Shown here in pieces: positions 60,877 through 64,000 of a DNA stretch of 64,000 nucleotides (positions are counted from its first letter, which is position 1; the number at the start of each line of letters is the position of its first letter). The stretch is from Rhynchonema sp. JSB1_4 (taxonomy: Eukaryota; Nematoda; Chromadorea; Monhysterida; Xyalidae), in contig JASAMV010001334.1 in the NCBI GenBank assembly GCA_030248065.1, positions 1-64,000 of the forward strand, in the 5' to 3' direction. The position numbers were made by a program, and so were the translations under genes. The notes beneath the pieces were generated by a model. The model saw only the letters and a program-made list of their open reading frames with translations. It did not search any database and was not told where the DNA came from.

Positions 60877-63224
60877 ACCAGGTACCGTATCATGCACACA
60901 AACGGGTGAAACCATCAATTCCCGTGTACAGTACATGCTGTATAATTATTATTGCCACCTTACACGGATACAAAGGAAAGTAGTCAGTTTCCAATGAACA
61001 AAAAATACTTGAATAGCGAGAGAGACTCGGAAACACGATCTTATAGGCAGCTTGTTATTACTTCCCAGCCGGTCTTGATAATATCAACAGTGCAGCGGGC
61101 GGTGTAACTCAATTTACGAATTATCCTTATTTTCGCGCCGGAGTGTGTGGCTGCATTTTCAGATGGTGCAGTTCAAAACCACTCGCCATGCTGCCGAAAA
61201 AGGGTCGTTTCGTACAAAGAAAGTGACGTTCGAAAACATTTGTCGACGTACATTTTGACTCGCTTGCAACGTTCTCAATGACAGCATAAAAACAGTGGAC
61301 ATCCCGCTCAACAAATTGTTGTAGTTGAGAACCCTTCAGAAGTTTGAAACCCACGGATTGCAATTCTCCTGTGGATCACATTGGAATTCGTGGCTTTTGC
61401 CAGAACATATTCAATTCAATTCAAGGTTACAGCATTTGCAATGCAATTGTATGCGTGACTGTTGCTTCAATATGAGCATTTGCTTTTAGTCAACAAATGT
61501 TTACGTATACATACATAATAGGCGCGGTGTGGTTTGGTCTTCTCTCGACATCAGTGCCGCTCACTGCAGTGCCGTTAGTGAGTCGAAAACAGACATCGCA
61601 CGGATACATACCTACATACCTAAGTGACATAAGGTATGCATAGGTAAAAGATGTCTTTTTGAGACAATAAAAAACAGAGTTCTCTTTTCGGAGACAACAG
61701 TTTCGGTTTCCGTTTTGAGGAGATTTTCGGCACAAAAGTCAGCTTTGACAAATAATAGACCTGAAGGTTACTTTATGTATTGGTTCTATTTACAAGGAGC
61801 TGTACAACGAGCGCCCTGGGCAAAATGTGGGGACCACAATTTTTACTGCGAGTCCCGCGGTGGGGTCCGAATTTTTTGGCAGCTAAAATGAGCACGCAGC
61901 TGACAATAACGACTTTGTTGTAAAGCAACTAAAGTGCATTCATTCCCATGCGACTAAAATTCACTAAAACAGCAAATAATGACACGTGGAAATACGGTAT
62001 TCGCTGTGCTGTATACACAGCACCTGGGGCGTGAAGCCCTTATCGCAGCAATTCGAACCTTGCTGTAGGATTGACTTGTGCATTTTACGGCGGTGAACCC
62101 ATTTTACAACTTTATGGCGTGCGTGCAATTACCAATGTGCTTCACGTGGTGTATCTGTAGCTTACGAAAAATTCACAGACTCTCGTTAAGTGATAGTTTT
62201 CGGCGCGCTTCACTGGTTTTGCAATTGAAAGTTTATTGAAGTGAAATGAACTTTATGCGCTTCCATAATTCTGGAGTGGAATTGGACTTGACATTTCTTA
62301 CGCGCCACAAAACAATGACCAAAATTCGGTTCAGATAAATGAGCTGAAACAATTGTTTTAACGAATCTGTACACGTACTCTGAAAAAATGACGGCTGTAC
62401 CTCTGTCACAGATATGACCTTGACAGAAAACTGCACTTTAGCTCGCCAAGTTTCTGGCTGCATCACGTGGGCGCAAAGCAAGACATGAGAATAACAAAAT
62501 TGGAAAGAAATGGAACTTGCTCGGGTAAATGGCGTACACAGCGCACGTTTACCAACGATCACGCGCGCACACAGAAAGCACGGCTGGCGGCCGAGTGTTT
62601 TTGTTCGGAAAGTAATTGATAGTGACATAAATTGTCGAGTTGCTGCGTGCGCGTGTCAAAGATTGGTATCAGAAACAAAACTCTGAACGACACTTGGGAC
62701 GCCCTATGTTATAAGGCAGCGCACATTGACACGGGCACTAAGATGTTCAAAAGAGTCCGCAGTGAGTGAATGCAAGAATCGAGCCGCGCTCCGAAGAAAT
62801 TCGACTTATTCTGATGTCGTCGACACAACAGTTGTAAGCAACCGAGGTCGACGTTTGCAGCTGGGTCGACCGCGGTCATCTACGGCTTGCGTCGACGTCG
62901 ACTACATTAGAATTAGCCGAAAATTCGAGACATACAGTAAGCTCGACAACTGCGGTCAAAGTTATGGGTGGCCGGTTCACTAATGACGCACAGCTGAATT
63001 TGGTCGGATTCCAAAAACGGAAGCAGAAAACATACAGCATCAAATGTCGACATCAGCAGACCACGGACACAATCAAACGCTTCCGCCGGCGACCGAACGT
63101 TAATTTTGGAACATCAACCACGACACGCGGGACGACCTACATATGTATACATTCGTTCCGGAATCACCAAAAACGGACACAAAAAAGAAATGGGGAAGAG
63201 TTCGAGAACCCCGCGAATTCCTAA
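60877..63224. other. Intergenic, no supported gene
   Basis: About 2.3 kb with no exon chain, repeat pair or RNA gene that I can support. Confidence 0.45.
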
Positions 63225-63881
63225 GGGCGCGGCCAGGTAGATGCGGACTGCGGACTGCGGACATTGAAAAAAAACTATGTCCAATGTCCGCAGTCCGCAG
63301 TCCGCATCTACCTGGCCGCACTTGCGGACTGCGGACTGCGGACATTGAAAAAAAACTATGTCCAATGTCCGCAGTCCGCAGTCCGCATCTACCTGGCCGC
63401 ACTTGCGGACTGCGGACTGCGGACAATCGAAACATTTCTTTGATAGTGTTTGCTAGCAAGCATACAACTACAGGGTTGCAAATATGCAAACTTCAACACC
63501 GTGCATAATACTGTGTTGTCTTCTGTTGTTGCCTGAAACATCCATGTAATATCTGCCAACTCACAATAATCAATTGCCAACACACGCGCAACTGACGACT
63601 GCCACGTATTACACACAGCAAACACAGAATGAGGACACACACGTTAGAATGTTTCATGGTATTGAATGGCAGGCAACAGGGCAGGATTCCACGTTACACT
63701 GCATTCACAACCCTGTAGTTGTATATCGCACTAGCAAACACAATCAATGAAATGTTTCGATTGTCCGCAAACCGCAGTCCGCAAGTGCGGCCAGGTAGAT
63801 GCGGACTGCGGACTGCGGACATTGGACATAGTTTTTTTTCAATGTCCGCAGTCCGCAGTCCGCATCTACCTGGCCGCGCCC
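63225..63881. mobile_element. Palindromic element with internal tandem GCGGACT hairpins
   Basis: The outer ends GGGCGCGGCCAGGTAGATGC and its mirror GCATCTACCTGGCCGCGCCC are perfect. In the left arm a hairpin unit of about 80 bp (GCGGACTGCGGACTGCGGAC, AAAAAAACTATGTCCAATG, mirror) is repeated in tandem; the right arm has one unit. The inner flanks GATAGTGTTTGCTAGCAAGC and GGTTGTGAATGCAGTG-like pieces are also inverted copies. Apparent open frames here only reflect the repeats. Confidence 0.85.
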
Positions 63882-64000
63882 TCTGAATTGTCATGCTGCT
63901 TTGTTGATTGCAGCAAAGCGCGACGTTGCTGACTTTTTTCGACGAAGCACTTTGCGGCTGTATTCGTCCCTTGAACAGTTTGCAAACATTGAAACGTATT

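Noticed and set aside
63240..63430. Regular repeats suggesting a CRISPR array
   Set aside because: The units are self-complementary transposon hairpins in an animal genome with no spacer diversity and no cas genes.
63100..63932. Repetitive frames with RSPQVRPGRCGLRTADI-like units
   Set aside because: These are translations of the palindromic GCGGACT repeat in several frames, not a protein.

Overview
This window is nuclear DNA from a multicellular animal. The coding regions are split into many small exons by short introns (about 40-450 bp where no transposon has landed) with GT-AG borders, and the products are animal protein families: CPSF160, guanylate kinase, an FMRFamide-receptor-like GPCR, a zinc-finger/homeodomain factor and a GT92 glycosyltransferase. 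The DUF4139 protein resembles C. elegans F37C4.5, the SDR has a TGSSNGIG start, and GT92 and peptide GPCRs are present. Together these suggest an invertebrate, probably an ecdysozoan such as a nematode, but the species cannot be named from sequence alone. Gene models were built by hand. For eight of them the exon lengths sum to an exact multiple of three with every junction in phase, which is strong internal support.

Layout. 0.3-3.0 kb (-): a 13-exon DUF4139 protein. 4.1-5.0 kb (+): a partial cysteine-containing hypothetical gene. 5.3-8.5 kb (-): an armadillo-repeat protein. 8.5-17.2 kb: no convincing gene, one TA-flanked MITE. 17.2-21.5 kb (-): an 18-exon protein with eleven zinc fingers and a C-terminal homeodomain. 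22.5-23.7 kb (-): guanylate kinase. 25.1-29.5 kb: stacked miniature transposons. 31.4-34.3 kb (-): a GT92 glycosyltransferase. 35.2-37.7 kb: more stacked MITEs. 37.8-48.0 kb (+): a 33-exon CPSF1/CPSF160 gene whose first intron is full of transposon debris. 49.4-51.1 kb (+): a 9-exon short-chain dehydrogenase, followed by a stray copy of its last exon. 52.2-53.2 kb (-): a small membrane protein. 54.5-55.4 kb: two palindromic foldback elements. 55.7-58.6 kb (-): the GPCR, with a third foldback element in an intron. 58.6-64.0 kb: palindromic repeats and no supported gene.

The genes are unrelated housekeeping, signalling and regulatory genes and do not form a functional cluster. The most distinctive content is the mobile DNA. 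It includes many short hAT-like elements with CAG...CTG ends and, in the best cases, perfect 8-bp target duplications (CCAGTGGG, GATTGAAG, ATGGTTAG, GCTGTCAG, ACCGCTGT). They are often nested, so their order of insertion can be read. It also includes TA-flanked foldback palindromes and a GTATAG-ended MITE group, two members of which carry a protein-like core that recurs inside an unrelated hairpin element 25-28 kb away. I found no phage, bacterial, CRISPR or viral gene content and no clear new biochemical system.
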